From NCBI GenBank assembly GCA_037442205.1, contig JBBIQS010000065.1:1-47725 (forward strand): DNA of 47,725 bases, in the 5' to 3' direction. Within the stretch, counting starts at the first letter, position 1, and every line of letters starts with the position of its first letter. Below the pieces are notes generated by a model, which saw nothing but the letters and a program-made list of their open reading frames with translations, was not told where the DNA came from and ran no database searches. Made by a program: the position numbers and the translations under genes. Shown one piece after another: positions 1 through 9,643 of this stretch. The DNA is from JBBIQS01 sp037442205. Lineage in GTDB: Bacteria > Myxococcota > Myxococcia > Myxococcales > UBA5297.

Positions 1-310
1 GGGCTGCGGCGGCCGGCATGCCGGGAGCAGCGACCGGCCTGCTGGGCGGGCGGGCGGCAGCCGGTTGGACTGCGGGGGCGGGCATTCCGGGAGCTGCCAT
101 CGGCTTGCTGGGCGGGCGGGCTCCGCCGGCAGCGGCAGGCGCCCCTGGGCGGACCACGGAAGCCGGCTTGACCTGAGGCGGCGCCGGGCGCGTCACCGGG
201 ATCGAGCCAGGAGCCGAGGGCTTGAGCACCGGGGCGGCGGCCGCAGGCTGAGCGGGCGCCAGGCCCTCGGGCAGCAAGTCGTCTGGGGATTTGGGCGGCT
301 GCTCAGCCAT
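1..310 (-). CDS. Proline/alanine-rich protein, N-terminal part only (3' end outside window)
   Basis: The first about 103 codons of a minus-strand gene are present; the rest lies beyond position 1. It starts at an ATG (308-310) 36 bases after the Hsp70 stop on the same strand, so the two are probably co-transcribed. The visible part is a low-complexity Pro/Ala/Lys linker with no signal peptide or membrane segment, opening MAEQPPKSPDDLL. It contains two copies of a 22-residue unit with the core RPPSKPMAAPGMPA. Such a region usually tethers a folded domain that would lie in the missing part. Function cannot be given. Partnership with the Hsp70 (for example as a co-chaperone or client) is only inferred from position. 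Confidence 0.6.
   Translation of the reverse strand, partial: MAEQPPKSPDDLLPEGLAPAQPAAAAPVLKPSAPGSIPVTRPAPPQVKPASVVRPGAPAAAGGARPPSKPMAAPGMPAPAVQPAAARPPSRPVAAPGMPAAAA
15..120. repeat. Two-copy tandem repeat, 66-bp period, inside the proline-rich gene
   Basis: Positions 15-54 and 81-120 align with 5 differences in 40 bases and lie exactly 66 bases (22 codons) apart. They encode RPPSRPVAAPGMPA and RPPSKPMAAPGMPA on the minus strand. More copies may lie beyond the window edge. Confidence 0.7.
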
Positions 311-346
311 GTCGGCGACTCAGTGCCTCGTCAGAGGGGAATTGGC

Positions 347-1936
<1,590 letters not shown>

Positions 1937-2064
1937 GCAAACGTCCCCTGTCGAAGTGGTGAGCGAGCTCACCGCGGGCCCGGCCGGGAGTCGCTGCCTC
2001 GGGGGCCGGGCGGGGCTCTGCAAGCCGGGCGCAGGGCGTCCAAAGGCTTGAAGAGACGAGCGGA

Positions 2065-2094
2065 ATTCTATTGGCCCGCTCCGAGGGCTGTCAA
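2065..2094 (-). promoter_or_regulatory. Sigma-70-like promoter of the Hsp70 gene
   Basis: On the minus strand TTGACA (2089-2094) is followed by an 18-base spacer and TAGAAT (2065-2070), matching 6/6 and 5/6 of the vegetative consensus. It faces the Hsp70 start about 125 bases downstream. Apart from this and the plus-strand element at 2199-2228, no further feature was seen in the 319-base divergent gap 1937-2255. Confidence 0.6.
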
Positions 2095-2198
2095 ACAGGC
2101 CCCCCCGGAGCCAGCTCCAGGTGAGCCGGCCGCTCGCCGCGCCGGTTTGCGGCCGGGCGGAGGCGGCGAGGACAGGGGGTTCGCTCGCCCGCCACGAC

Positions 2199-2228
2199 TT
2201 GCCGGTACTTCCGAGGCGCCGTTACACT
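2199..2228 (+). promoter_or_regulatory. Possible promoter of the amidotransferase-fold gene
   Basis: TTGCCG (2199-2204), an 18-base spacer and TACACT (2223-2228), each 4/6 against consensus, lie 28 bases upstream of the ATG at 2256. The same TTGCCG-N18 arrangement recurs in front of gltI and ffh, which strengthens an otherwise weak match. Confidence 0.4.
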
Positions 2229-2255
2229 CTTGGAAAGGACGCAGCGCACTGAGCC

Positions 2256-3098
2256 ATGTCTTCGACGCTCGCCATCCTGACCTCGGACTCCAATCTGCTG
2301 CGCTGCCAGCTGGCGTTGCTCAAGCCGCGGCTGGGGCTGGCGGTGGTGGGGGCGCGGGAGGAGGCGCTCGGGCTGGGCTACGTCGAGGCCGACAACATCC
2401 TGTTGCGCAAGAGGCCGGCCACCTCCGAGAGCCACGAGATCGACGCGCTGGCCTCGGACGTGGTCAGCGAGATCCTCTTCTTCCACACCGGCCCGGCCGG
2501 GGCCGGCGGGTTCATTGACGAGGAGGCGATGCCGCTGCGCTTCCGGCGGTGGCTGTTCATCCACCACGCCGCGCTGGCCTCCCCCCTGGCGACCCGGGCG
2601 GCGCTGCTCAAGGACCTGCCGGACTTCCTGCAGCGGCAGATCAAGAGTTCCACCGCCAGCGAGGTCCTCTTCTTCTCGTTCCTCAAGCGGCTGCGGGACA
2701 TCGGGCGCATGGACGACTACGAGATCCCGGCGTCGATCGTCAGCCGGATGCTGGCCGACACCGTGCGCCAGGCGGATCAGGTCGAGCGCAGCTTTGGCAA
2801 GGTCGGCGACCTGGGGCTCTTCCTGACCAACGGCCGGGCGATGGTGGCCAGCCGCCCCGCCGACTCCCCGCTGCGCTACGCGCTGCTGGAGGGGATCGTC
2901 CGCTGCCAGCGCTGCGGAATCGACGAGACCACCTCCGACTCCAATCCGCTGCTGCGGGCCCATCGCCGGGTGCGCGGGGTGGTGCTGGCGACGCGGGTGG
3001 CCGATCCCAACGGCTTCATCGAAGTTCCCGAGGGATCGATCGTCGCCGTCGGCCACGGGCTGGACGTCCAGGTCACTCCGATTTCACAGCTGGTCTGA
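2256..3098 (+). CDS. Class II glutamine amidotransferase-fold protein lacking the N-terminal cysteine
   Basis: 280 residues with the layout of YafJ/EgtC-type class II glutamine amidotransferases. SSTASEVLFFSFLKRL (about 129-144) matches the family's G-TDSE-hh-F-hL segment. LGLFLTNGRAMVASR (about 187-201) matches the nucleotide/substrate strand. The C-terminal stretch around PEGSIVAVGHG matches the conserved 'VP.G.lhhh' end. The catalytic features are not conserved: the protein begins MSSTLAIL instead of Met-Cys, the usual HVR is FHT, and the usual HNG is HHA. It is therefore probably not a glutaminase and may bind rather than hydrolyse a ligand. It ends in convergent overlap (3084-3098) with the minus-strand membrane-protein gene. 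No partner gene reveals a pathway. Confidence 0.75.
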   Translation: MSSTLAILTSDSNLLRCQLALLKPRLGLAVVGAREEALGLGYVEADNILLRKRPATSESHEIDALASDVVSEILFFHTGPAGAGGFIDEEAMPLRFRRWLFIHHAALASPLATRAALLKDLPDFLQRQIKSSTASEVLFFSFLKRLRDIGRMDDYEIPASIVSRMLADTVRQADQVERSFGKVGDLGLFLTNGRAMVASRPADSPLRYALLEGIVRCQRCGIDETTSDSNPLLRAHRRVRGVVLATRVADPNGFIEVPEGSIVAVGHGLDVQVTPISQLV

Positions 3099-3644
3099 GC
3101 CAGCGCCTTCCCTGAGTGCGGGCGGCGGGCGGCTGGCGGCGAGGAGCGCCCCGCCGGCGCCGAGCAGGCCCAGCGCGTACGGCGAAGCGGCCGGGGCTCC
3201 GAGCGCGCTGGCGGTCGTGCCCAACGCGAAGAGGCATCCTCCCAGCGACAGGGCCGCCAGCATGCGGGCAGGGGCCTGGGGCGCTCGCAAGGCCGTCCAG
3301 GCGAGGAACAGACCCGCCAGCGCGGCACCCAAGGCGGCGATGGCGAGGGCGCTCGAAGCCGGGTGCTCCAGCGGAAGGCCAGGGGCGAGCATCCCGGGCG
3401 CGCCTTCGAAGGCGGCGTGCAGGCAGGCGAAGCTCGCCGCCGCGAACGCCAGTCCAGCCGCCACCGGCCGGACGGCGGCGCCCAGCATGAACTCGAGCAG
3501 CGCCCCGCTGAGCCCGGCCAGCGCCATCGTCCCGAAGAGCGGGAGCAGATAGAGGCTCCAGCGCCAGGATGGGTCGGCGAGCGCCCACGCTCCCAGCAGG
3601 GCCAGGATCGTCAGCGCGAGGGTGATGGCGGCAAACAGGCGCAT
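3084..3644 (-). CDS. Small polytopic membrane protein, unknown function
   Basis: 186 residues, very rich in Ala, Leu and Gly, with about five to six hydrophobic segments, for example LFAAITLALTILALLGAWAL at the N-terminus. The ATG at 3642-3644 lies 11 bases after the stop of the CPBP protease gene, so it is likely the last gene of that operon; a longer in-frame opening to 3800 would run inside the upstream gene and was rejected. No recognisable motif. Its last 15 bases overlap the end of the convergent gene at 2256-3098. Confidence 0.7.
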   Translation of the reverse strand: MRLFAAITLALTILALLGAWALADPSWRWSLYLLPLFGTMALAGLSGALLEFMLGAAVRPVAAGLAFAAASFACLHAAFEGAPGMLAPGLPLEHPASSALAIAALGAALAGLFLAWTALRAPQAPARMLAALSLGGCLFALGTTASALGAPAASPYALGLLGAGGALLAASRPPPALREGAGSDQL

Positions 3645-3655
3645 CGTCTCGAGAT

Positions 3656-4402
3656 CTATCGCGGCCCGAAGAAGCAGGCCTCCAGCACCAGGACGGTCAG
3701 GTTCGACATCGCATGGAAGATCGTCGAGGGGACGATCGTCCCGCTGCGTTCGCGCATCCAGCCGAACACCAGCGAGGGAAAGAATACGCCCAGCCTCCAC
3801 GGATGCGGCTCGGCCAGGTGCCCCAGCGCGAAGAGCACCTGCGTCGCCCAGAACGCTTTCCCCAGCCGCGCGCCGAGGAACTGGCGCCCCTGCGGCCAGG
3901 CATCGCGCAGCCGCGCCTGGATGAAGCCCCGGTAGAAGAGCTCCTCGGGCAGCGCCACCACGAAGAACTGGTCCACCACGTGGGCCAGGAAGCGATCGGG
4001 CAGTCGGAAGGCGAAGTGGGAGCCGCTTGGATAGGGAGCCAGCACGCCCTCGAGGAACGAGGGCAGGTTCTTGAGCATTTCGACGAAGCCGAAGAACCCC
4101 ACCGCGAAGACCGGCAGCACCAGCAACGAGAAGCCGAAGCCCAGCGCGAACCCCTTCCGCCAGCCGGCCATGGTCGCGCCGTAGTCGCGGTAGTCCTCGT
4201 CGCGCTTCCAGACGACCAGGCCCGGCAGATAGAGGAAGGCGACCGCCGCCACGGCCTTGGCATAGGCGGAGATCGGCGGGATGGCGCGGGTGACGGCGAT
4301 GGCCGCGAAGGCGATGGCCCAGAGCCAGAGCGCCTCTTTCACTGCCGCATTTCCGGCCGGCCGCGGCAGGCGCGGTCCGGCGTCGAGCGTGCGCAGGGTC
4401 AC
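3656..4402 (-). CDS. CPBP-family intramembrane glutamic endopeptidase (CAAX protease type)
   Basis: 248 residues, multi-pass membrane protein. It carries the three family motifs in order: ALPEELFYRGFIQARL (motif 1, with the catalytic Glu pair and the Arg), VLFALGHL (motif 2, metal or catalytic His) and STIFHAMSN (motif 3, His-Asn). CPBP proteins cleave within or near the membrane; in bacteria many have roles in surface-protein maturation or bacteriocin immunity, and the substrate here is unknown. The start overlaps the stop of the upstream serine-protease-like gene by four bases (ATGA), indicating translational coupling with that catalytically dead protein. Confidence 0.9.
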   Translation of the reverse strand: MTLRTLDAGPRLPRPAGNAAVKEALWLWAIAFAAIAVTRAIPPISAYAKAVAAVAFLYLPGLVVWKRDEDYRDYGATMAGWRKGFALGFGFSLLVLPVFAVGFFGFVEMLKNLPSFLEGVLAPYPSGSHFAFRLPDRFLAHVVDQFFVVALPEELFYRGFIQARLRDAWPQGRQFLGARLGKAFWATQVLFALGHLAEPHPWRLGVFFPSLVFGWMRERSGTIVPSTIFHAMSNLTVLVLEACFFGPR

Positions 4403-5037
4403 GGGGCCCTCGGATCAGGGGGCGCGAAGCGGGTCTTCAGCTCCTCGATCGGAATGGTGGCCCGCGGCGCTCCGGCGTGGATGGCGACCAGCTCGCCGCG
4501 CGAATTGAAGACCGCCGAGCCCACCGGCCCACCGACGTCGGTGATCAGGTGCGTGGCGCGCTTCGACTTGCGGGCGCTGGTGAAGTGGCCCTGGTAGGTC
4601 GAGAGGTTTCCCTTCTCGTCGAACGCCAGCCCCACGAGCGCGGCGCCCTTGGACAGCCGCACGGCCGAGCCCACGGTCGCCGCCGGGTACTGCCCCTCCT
4701 CGAGCGCCAGCAGCGCCAGGCCGAACGCGGGGTCGGTGGCGAGGACTTTCGCCTGCCGCCTCTCCCCGGCGAGCTCGACCGAGAGCACTCCCTTGCGCAC
4801 GAGGGAAGAGGGGGCGAGAAGTTGGCCGCCAACTCCGATGAGCACCGCGCTTCCGGAAGGCGAGGAGACGACCCGCACCACCGAGCCCTTGATGCGCTCG
4901 ACGAGGTTGGTGACGGCGTGGGGCGAGAGGTCTTCGGCGGCGGCAGGGGAGGGGGCCGACAGGGCAACGGCGACGACCAGTCCCGCGGCGAGGCCCGCAC
5001 AGGGTTGCGGCATGGCGCGGATGATAGCCGAATCCAC
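4399..5037 (-). CDS. Secreted trypsin-like (HtrA-fold) pseudoprotease
   Basis: 212 residues. An N-terminal signal peptide ends near SAPSPAAAEDL, then comes a single chymotrypsin-like domain with no PDZ domain. The fold is suggested by VKGS-type strands and by the motifs GSAVLIGVGGQLLAPSSLV, ATDPAFGLALLAL and GGPVGSAVFNSRGELVAIHAG, which line up with the HtrA segments around the catalytic His, Asp and Ser. All three residues look replaced: the HVV site reads SSL, DLA reads GLA, and GNSGGP reads as PVGSA. It is therefore probably inactive and acts as a periplasmic binding or adaptor protein. The start 5037 has GGGA seven bases upstream; an ATG at 5013 would also leave a signal peptide. It is coupled to the CPBP protease gene and lies 12 bases after polX. 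Confidence 0.75.
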   Translation of the reverse strand: MDSAIIRAMPQPCAGLAAGLVVAVALSAPSPAAAEDLSPHAVTNLVERIKGSVVRVVSSPSGSAVLIGVGGQLLAPSSLVRKGVLSVELAGERRQAKVLATDPAFGLALLALEEGQYPAATVGSAVRLSKGAALVGLAFDEKGNLSTYQGHFTSARKSKRATHLITDVGGPVGSAVFNSRGELVAIHAGAPRATIPIEELKTRFAPPDPRAP

Positions 5038-5049
5038 TCGTCCCAGCCC

Positions 5050-6783
5050 TCAAGAGCGTCGCAGCGCCGCCAAAAAGCCCTCGGCGTCGAGGCAGTTGAG
5101 GACGTCCTCGCGCCGCGCCCACCCCCGGCGCAACGTGCCGACGCTGAAGTGCAGGTGTCGCAGCTCGTTCACGGAGTGAGCGTCGGTAGAGGCCACCAGC
5201 TTCACCCCGAGGGCCAGCGCCCGCCGCACCTGCTCGCCATTCAAGTCGAGCCGCTCGGGGTTGCCGTTGACCTCGACTGCGGTTCCGACCTCGGCCGCCT
5301 TCACGAGGATCGCCTCCAGGTTCATCGGATAGGGATCGCGCTTGCCAATCAGCCGGCCGCTGGGGTGGGCGAGGATCTGGGCGAAGGGGTTGTCGAGCGC
5401 CTTGAGGATCCGCCGCGTCATCTGCGCTTCGTCCATCTGGAAGCGGGTGTGGATGCTGGCGATCACCACGTCGAGCTTCTCCAGCACTTCGTCCGGATGG
5501 TCGAGCCGGCCGTCCTCGAGGATGTCCGCCTCCACGCCGCGCAGCAGCCGGACCGCCGGGACCTGCTCCTGGACCCGGGCGATCTCCTCCCACTGCTTCT
5601 CCAGCCGCTCTCGCGAAAGCCCGCCGGCATAGCCGGAAGAGGGGCTGTGGTCAGTGACGGTCAGGTACTTGCCGCCCAGCTCGGCCACCGCCCTGGCCAT
5701 CGACAGCAGATCATTGCGGCCGTCCGAGTCGGTGGTGTGCATGTGGACGTAGCCGCGCACGTCTTGAAGCTCGATCGGCGTGGGCAGTGCTCCGGCCTGG
5801 GCGGCCTCGACCTCGCCGGTGTCCTCGCGCATCTCCGGGGAGACGTAGGCCATGCCAAGCGCCTGGTAGAGCTCGGCCTCAGTGGCGATCGGCAGCGGGA
5901 CGCCGGGCTGTTCGAGCCGCTCGACGCCCCACTCGCTGATGGTGAGGCCCTTCTGGCGCGCCAGCGAGCGCAGCCGCATGTGGTGGGCCCGGCTGCCGGT
6001 GAAGTGATGGAGCGCGGTGGCGAAGCGGTCGTTGGGAAGGACGCGGACGTCCACCTGCAGCCCGTCACGCAGGGTGATCGAGCACTTGGTATCGCCGCGG
6101 CCGAGAACGCTCTGCACCGCCGGCCAGGCGCAGACCTCGTCGAAGATCGGGCCGGCCTCGGGGGCGGCGACGAGCAGGTCGAGGTCGGCCACCGTCTCCC
6201 GGTACCGGCGCACGCTGCCGCCGATCTCGGCGCGCGAGACCTGGGGCAGCCGGCGCAGGCGCTCCACCAGCTCTTCGGCGACCGGCCGCACCGAGGCCAA
6301 AGGCCTTCGGCCCTCGACCTTGCCCATGGCGGCGATGGCCTGCATCAGCTTGGTCTCGGTCTTCGCACCGAATCCCCTCAGCTCGCGGACCTTTCCCTCG
6401 CGGCAGGCTTTCGCCAGGTCCTCCAGCGAGCCGATGCCCAGCCCCTGGTTCAGCGCGGCGATCTTCTTCGGGCCCAGGTCGGGCACGCGCATCAGGTCCA
6501 GGAGACCGGGTGGAACCTCGGCGCGCAGCTGCTCGTGAAGCGGCAGCGAGCCGGTGCGCCACAGGGTGTCGACCTTCTTGGCGATCGCTTCGCCGATGCC
6601 CGGCAGCTCGATGAGAGTGCCGGCGGCCGCGCGCGTCTCCAGCTCATCGGCAGGCAGGTCCTCGATCCGCTGGGCGGCGACCTCGTAGGCCCTGGTCTTG
6701 AAGGGGTTCTCGCCCTTGATCTGCAGCAGGACGCTGATCTCGCGCAGGACGCGGGCGATGCCTTTTCGGTCGAGAGCCGCCAT
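5050..6783 (-). CDS. polX: DNA polymerase/3'-5' exonuclease PolX
   Basis: 577 residues, the usual length of bacterial PolX. The N-terminal helix-hairpin-helix part (RIEDLPADELETRAAAG, LPGIGEAIAKKVDTL) binds DNA. The family X palm has the nucleotidyltransferase motif GSVRRYRETVADLDLLV with the two metal-binding aspartates. The C-terminal PHP domain starts at YVHMHTTDSDGRND and includes TVTDHS, HTRF and DAHSVN, the metal-binding residues of the exonuclease. It acts in gap-filling base-excision repair in the cytoplasm. It is the first gene of the minus-strand operon ending at 3084. Nothing suggests it is inactive. Confidence 0.97.
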   Translation of the reverse strand: MAALDRKGIARVLREISVLLQIKGENPFKTRAYEVAAQRIEDLPADELETRAAAGTLIELPGIGEAIAKKVDTLWRTGSLPLHEQLRAEVPPGLLDLMRVPDLGPKKIAALNQGLGIGSLEDLAKACREGKVRELRGFGAKTETKLMQAIAAMGKVEGRRPLASVRPVAEELVERLRRLPQVSRAEIGGSVRRYRETVADLDLLVAAPEAGPIFDEVCAWPAVQSVLGRGDTKCSITLRDGLQVDVRVLPNDRFATALHHFTGSRAHHMRLRSLARQKGLTISEWGVERLEQPGVPLPIATEAELYQALGMAYVSPEMREDTGEVEAAQAGALPTPIELQDVRGYVHMHTTDSDGRNDLLSMARAVAELGGKYLTVTDHSPSSGYAGGLSRERLEKQWEEIARVQEQVPAVRLLRGVEADILEDGRLDHPDEVLEKLDVVIASIHTRFQMDEAQMTRRILKALDNPFAQILAHPSGRLIGKRDPYPMNLEAILVKAAEVGTAVEVNGNPERLDLNGEQVRRALALGVKLVASTDAHSVNELRHLHFSVGTLRRGWARREDVLNCLDAEGFLAALRRS

Positions 6784-6903
6784 GGCTGTGGTCCCTTCGG
6801 GGCGCGGACCGTAGGTTGCTGGGCCCCGGCCGTCAATGGCTATCGAGCCGGGAGGTGCTCGTCCTAATTGTCATTCTTGGGATCGCCAATCGACCGCTGA
6901 AGG

Positions 6904-6935
6904 CAGAGAGGCGAGCCCGAAGGCTCGCCTCTCTG
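6904..6935 (-). terminator. Hairpin terminator after the cytochrome operon
   Basis: A perfect 14-bp stem (6904-6917 with 6922-6935) closes a four-base loop, 29 bases beyond the stop of the trihaem lipoprotein gene on the minus strand. The T-tract is weak. It separates the cytochrome operon from polX. Confidence 0.7.
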
Positions 6936-6964
6936 AGTTCCTGCTTGGCGCCGGAGCGTGGCTG

Positions 6965-7315
6965 CTACTTCCCAGCCTCCGCCGCCGGTCCCAGCAGCGG
7001 CACCGGCTCCTCGTGGCAGCCGAGGCAGGTGGCGCGCACGATGGCGTTGTGCCGATGCCCAGTGATCTCGTGGCACATGTGGCAGTGCCCGACCTCCTTG
7101 TGCGGATCGAATTCGTGGGGGAACTGGCCGGGGGCCTCGCCCCACTTCGTGTAGTCGTGGCACTGGAAGCAGGGTAGGTCGGCCACCTTCGGCGGCCCCG
7201 GCGAGACGTAGCGCACCACCGGGACCACGTCCGGAGCAGGAGCCTCGACCGGCGCGCCGCGGTCGGCGCAGCCGCAGGCCAGCGCCCCCAGCAGCGCGGC
7301 CAGACCGCGCCTCAT
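6965..7315 (-). CDS. Trihaem c-type cytochrome lipoprotein
   Basis: 116 residues. The signal peptide MRRGLAALLGALACGCAD gives a lipoprotein-type cysteine. Three CxxCH haem sites follow: CFQCH, CHMCH and CLGCH, with extra histidines (HEFDPHKEVGH) that may be axial ligands. It is probably anchored on the periplasmic face of a membrane and passes electrons to or from the large cytochrome encoded upstream. The ATG at 7313-7315 overlaps the stop of that gene (ATGA), so the two are translationally coupled. Confidence 0.88.
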   Translation of the reverse strand: MRRGLAALLGALACGCADRGAPVEAPAPDVVPVVRYVSPGPPKVADLPCFQCHDYTKWGEAPGQFPHEFDPHKEVGHCHMCHEITGHRHNAIVRATCLGCHEEPVPLLGPAAEAGK

Positions 7316-8988
7316 GGCTCCTCCTCCTTGACCGGCACAGCGTTGGCCGCCAGCAGCTTCTCGTACTCCAGCGCGTGCTCCTCCTGCAGGTTCTCGATGC
7401 TGATCTGGCCGTCGAGCCAGGTCCAGCTCATCGGGAAGATCGAGGGCTTGAGGTGCACGTTGTAGAAGTGCCAGACGAACAGCGCCAGCGCGCACAGGGT
7501 CGCCTCTTCGCCGTGCGCCAGCTGCACCGAGACGATCACCCAGCTCGGCAGGATGTTGGCGAACTGCACCGGGAACCAGTAGACGAACCCGGTGCCGACC
7601 ATGATCGCCACGCCCCAGAACACCGCCCAGTAGTCGAACTTCTCGACGTAGCTGAACCGCCCGAACTTGGGCTTGGGCGCCAATCCGAGGAAGTGGAGGA
7701 TGTTCTGCCCGGCGTCGATGGCGTCCTTGGGCGTTGGCAACATCGAGAACTCGAGCCGGCGGTTCTTGGCCAGCCAGGTCAGGTAGCCGAGGTGGTAGAC
7801 GGACGAGGTGATCAGCAGGAACGCCGCCAGTCGGTGCACCAGCGCGGTCACTGCCGGCCCGCCCAGCAGCGCTGCCAGCGACTGCCCAGGTCCCAGCACC
7901 GCCGCCCGCACCGGCCAGCCAGTCAGGGTCAGCAGCACCACTCCGCTGAGCATCAGCCAGTGCTGGATGCGCTGGTGGATGTCGAAGCGCCTCACCGCTT
8001 TGGGCAGGTGCGCCGGGATCAGCTCGCCCTGCCCGTGGGCCCGCGCCAGCCGCTTGCGGATCTCCGAGGAGGCGTCGAGCAGGATGTGCACGAACAGCCC
8101 CAGCAGCGTCAGCGTGGTCAGCCAGGAGAAGAAGGTGTGGATCAGCCGCGGGCCCTGGTTCTCTCGCTTGTCGAGCGACTTGTGGGTGATCAGCGAGGCG
8201 AAGCTGGCGGTGGCGCCGGCGTGGCACTTGGAGCAGATCTGCGCCTTGTGTGCGGCGTCGAAGACGGTGGCCTCGGGGTTGTCCGGGGCCAGCACGTGGT
8301 GGCTGCCGTGGCAGTCGGCGCAGTTGGGCGCCCGCTCGTTGCCCAGCGCCACCTGCCGTCCGTGCAGCGAGTCGCGGTAGCTGGCGGTCACCGTGGCGTC
8401 CACTCCCGCCTTTCCGACGTAGGCCGGGTCGGAGTGGCAGGCCACGCAGCGCTTGGAGCGGGCGTGGATCGACTCTTCGCGCGAGCCCTGGGAGGGCGCC
8501 ACCGCGTGCGGCGAGCCGTGGCAGTCGAAGCACAGCGGCCCCGGCACCGGGCGCTCCTCGCGCAGCCAGCGGCCGTGGATCGACCCCTGCAGCTGGGTGA
8601 AGGCCTCCTCGTGGCACCCGCGGCAGGAGAGCAGCGCCGCCGGGGCGGTGCTCTTCTTCTTGAGCTTGGCCAACAGGGCCTGGTCCTCGGCGGGCAGCTC
8701 CTGGGCCTCGGCCTTGTGCGCCGACAGCTCGAACCCGGCGTGGCAGTCGGAGCAGGAGAGGTCCTTGTGCACCGACTTCTGGAAGGCGGCCACGTTGAAC
8801 AGCCCGCCGTGGCAGGTCAGGCAGGCCTTGTTGCTCTGGGGAATCTCGGCCAGCAGCGCCACCGAGGGCTCGGCCGGGGCAGCGGCCTCAGCGGCGGAGG
8901 CGGGCAGGGCGTCCAGGGCGAGCGTGGCGGCCAGCAGGTGCGCCAGCAGCCGCGTCCTAGAAGGATTCGGGGTCATGCGATCGCTCAC
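7312..8988 (-). CDS. Seven-haem c-type / cytochrome b fusion protein (CbcL-like quinone-linked electron carrier)
   Basis: 558 residues. After a signal peptide (cut near DALPASAAEAA), a periplasmic domain carries seven CxxCH sites: CLTCH, CSDCH, CRGCH, CFDCH, CVACH, CADCH and CSKCH. The C-terminal half (about 275-535) is a four- to five-helix membrane domain of the FdnI/HydC cytochrome b type; its helices contain conserved His, for example RFDIHQRIQHWLMLSG, VHRLAAFLL and LALFVWHFYNVHL. The same fusion order is known in Geobacter CbcL, an inner-membrane quinol oxidase feeding periplasmic cytochromes in metal respiration, though CbcL has more c haems. Role here by analogy: quinol oxidation or quinone reduction coupled to the adjacent trihaem lipoprotein. 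The electron acceptor is not evident. It is preceded at 30 bases by a small membrane protein gene. Confidence 0.9.
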   Translation of the reverse strand: MSDRMTPNPSRTRLLAHLLAATLALDALPASAAEAAAPAEPSVALLAEIPQSNKACLTCHGGLFNVAAFQKSVHKDLSCSDCHAGFELSAHKAEAQELPAEDQALLAKLKKKSTAPAALLSCRGCHEEAFTQLQGSIHGRWLREERPVPGPLCFDCHGSPHAVAPSQGSREESIHARSKRCVACHSDPAYVGKAGVDATVTASYRDSLHGRQVALGNERAPNCADCHGSHHVLAPDNPEATVFDAAHKAQICSKCHAGATASFASLITHKSLDKRENQGPRLIHTFFSWLTTLTLLGLFVHILLDASSEIRKRLARAHGQGELIPAHLPKAVRRFDIHQRIQHWLMLSGVVLLTLTGWPVRAAVLGPGQSLAALLGGPAVTALVHRLAAFLLITSSVYHLGYLTWLAKNRRLEFSMLPTPKDAIDAGQNILHFLGLAPKPKFGRFSYVEKFDYWAVFWGVAIMVGTGFVYWFPVQFANILPSWVIVSVQLAHGEEATLCALALFVWHFYNVHLKPSIFPMSWTWLDGQISIENLQEEHALEYEKLLAANAVPVKEEEP

Positions 8989-9018
8989 AGGGTCAGGGGA
9001 AAGAGCGTCAGGCGACGG

Positions 9019-9363
9019 CTAGCGGGCCGCCGGGGGATCTTTGGGGGCAGAAGCGGTCTGCGCAGCGGCCTGGCGGGACGGCGCCGGCGCCGCAAGGCGC
9101 ACGGTCAGGTTCTTCACCAGGGTCCCGGTGACCGCTCCGGCGACCAGGAAGAACGAGGCCACCGCCACCAGCCCCAGCACGCTGCCGAAGCCCACCACCA
9201 GCTTCCCGATCAGCCCGTGGCCCAGTCCGCCGTGGAACAAGCCCCCCGCCAACAGCTCACCGGCATAGCGTCCGAACGACAGCGCCGGATGCAGGGCCAC
9301 GGTGGCAAAGGCCACCAGCCCCAGCAGCGCCCCGATCACGCTGGCCGTCTTGTGGGTCTGCAT
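9019..9363 (-). CDS. Small membrane protein at the head of the cytochrome operon
   Basis: 114 residues with two predicted membrane segments, SVIGALLGLVAFATVALHP and GFGSVLGLVAVASFFLVAG, separated by a Gly- and His-rich loop. A hydrophilic Pro/Ala C-terminus follows. The ATG at 9361-9363 has GAGGAG upstream. Function unknown; its place in the operon suggests a membrane partner of the cytochrome b fusion protein. Confidence 0.75.
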   Translation of the reverse strand: MQTHKTASVIGALLGLVAFATVALHPALSFGRYAGELLAGGLFHGGLGHGLIGKLVVGFGSVLGLVAVASFFLVAGAVTGTLVKNLTVRLAAPAPSRQAAAQTASAPKDPPAAR

Positions 9364-9643
9364 GACGCTCCTCGTCAAAAGAGCCGCCGGGTGAAGACCA
9401 CCCGCCGGGTTCGGCGCCTCGCAGGTTCGACGCGCTGCGCCAAGGCTTCTCGACCATCGGAAAAACTGGCCCGATTCCGCCGACCGCCACGCCGCCGCCG
9501 ACTTCCCATAGCACACAAGGTGCCCTCGGCCACTAGAAATCGTGAAATTGCGAACGGTGTTGGTTCCAGTGCCGTCCGGGGGATCGGCCGGGCTATATAA
9601 GGAGACAGAGAGGGGGCCCAAACAAGCGGCGGGAGGGGCCGGA
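9364..9643. other. Divergent intergenic region; possible -10 element of the helicase gene
   Basis: 280 bases between the minus-strand cytochrome operon and the plus-strand helicase gene. TATATAA at 9594-9600 stands out in GC-rich sequence and could be a -10 box giving a leader of about 40 bases, but no convincing -35 box precedes it. No other structure was recognised. Confidence 0.4.

Noticed and set aside
1937..2255. CIRCE or other heat-shock operator upstream of the Hsp70 gene
   Set aside because: No TTAGCACTC-N9-GAGTGCTAA-like inverted repeat is present; only a vegetative-type promoter was found.
9542..9643. GTG at 9542 as start of the HelD-like helicase
   Set aside because: It would add 34 residues unlike the family, run through the TATATAA element, and it lacks a ribosome-binding site; the GTG at 9644 has GGGAGG upstream.
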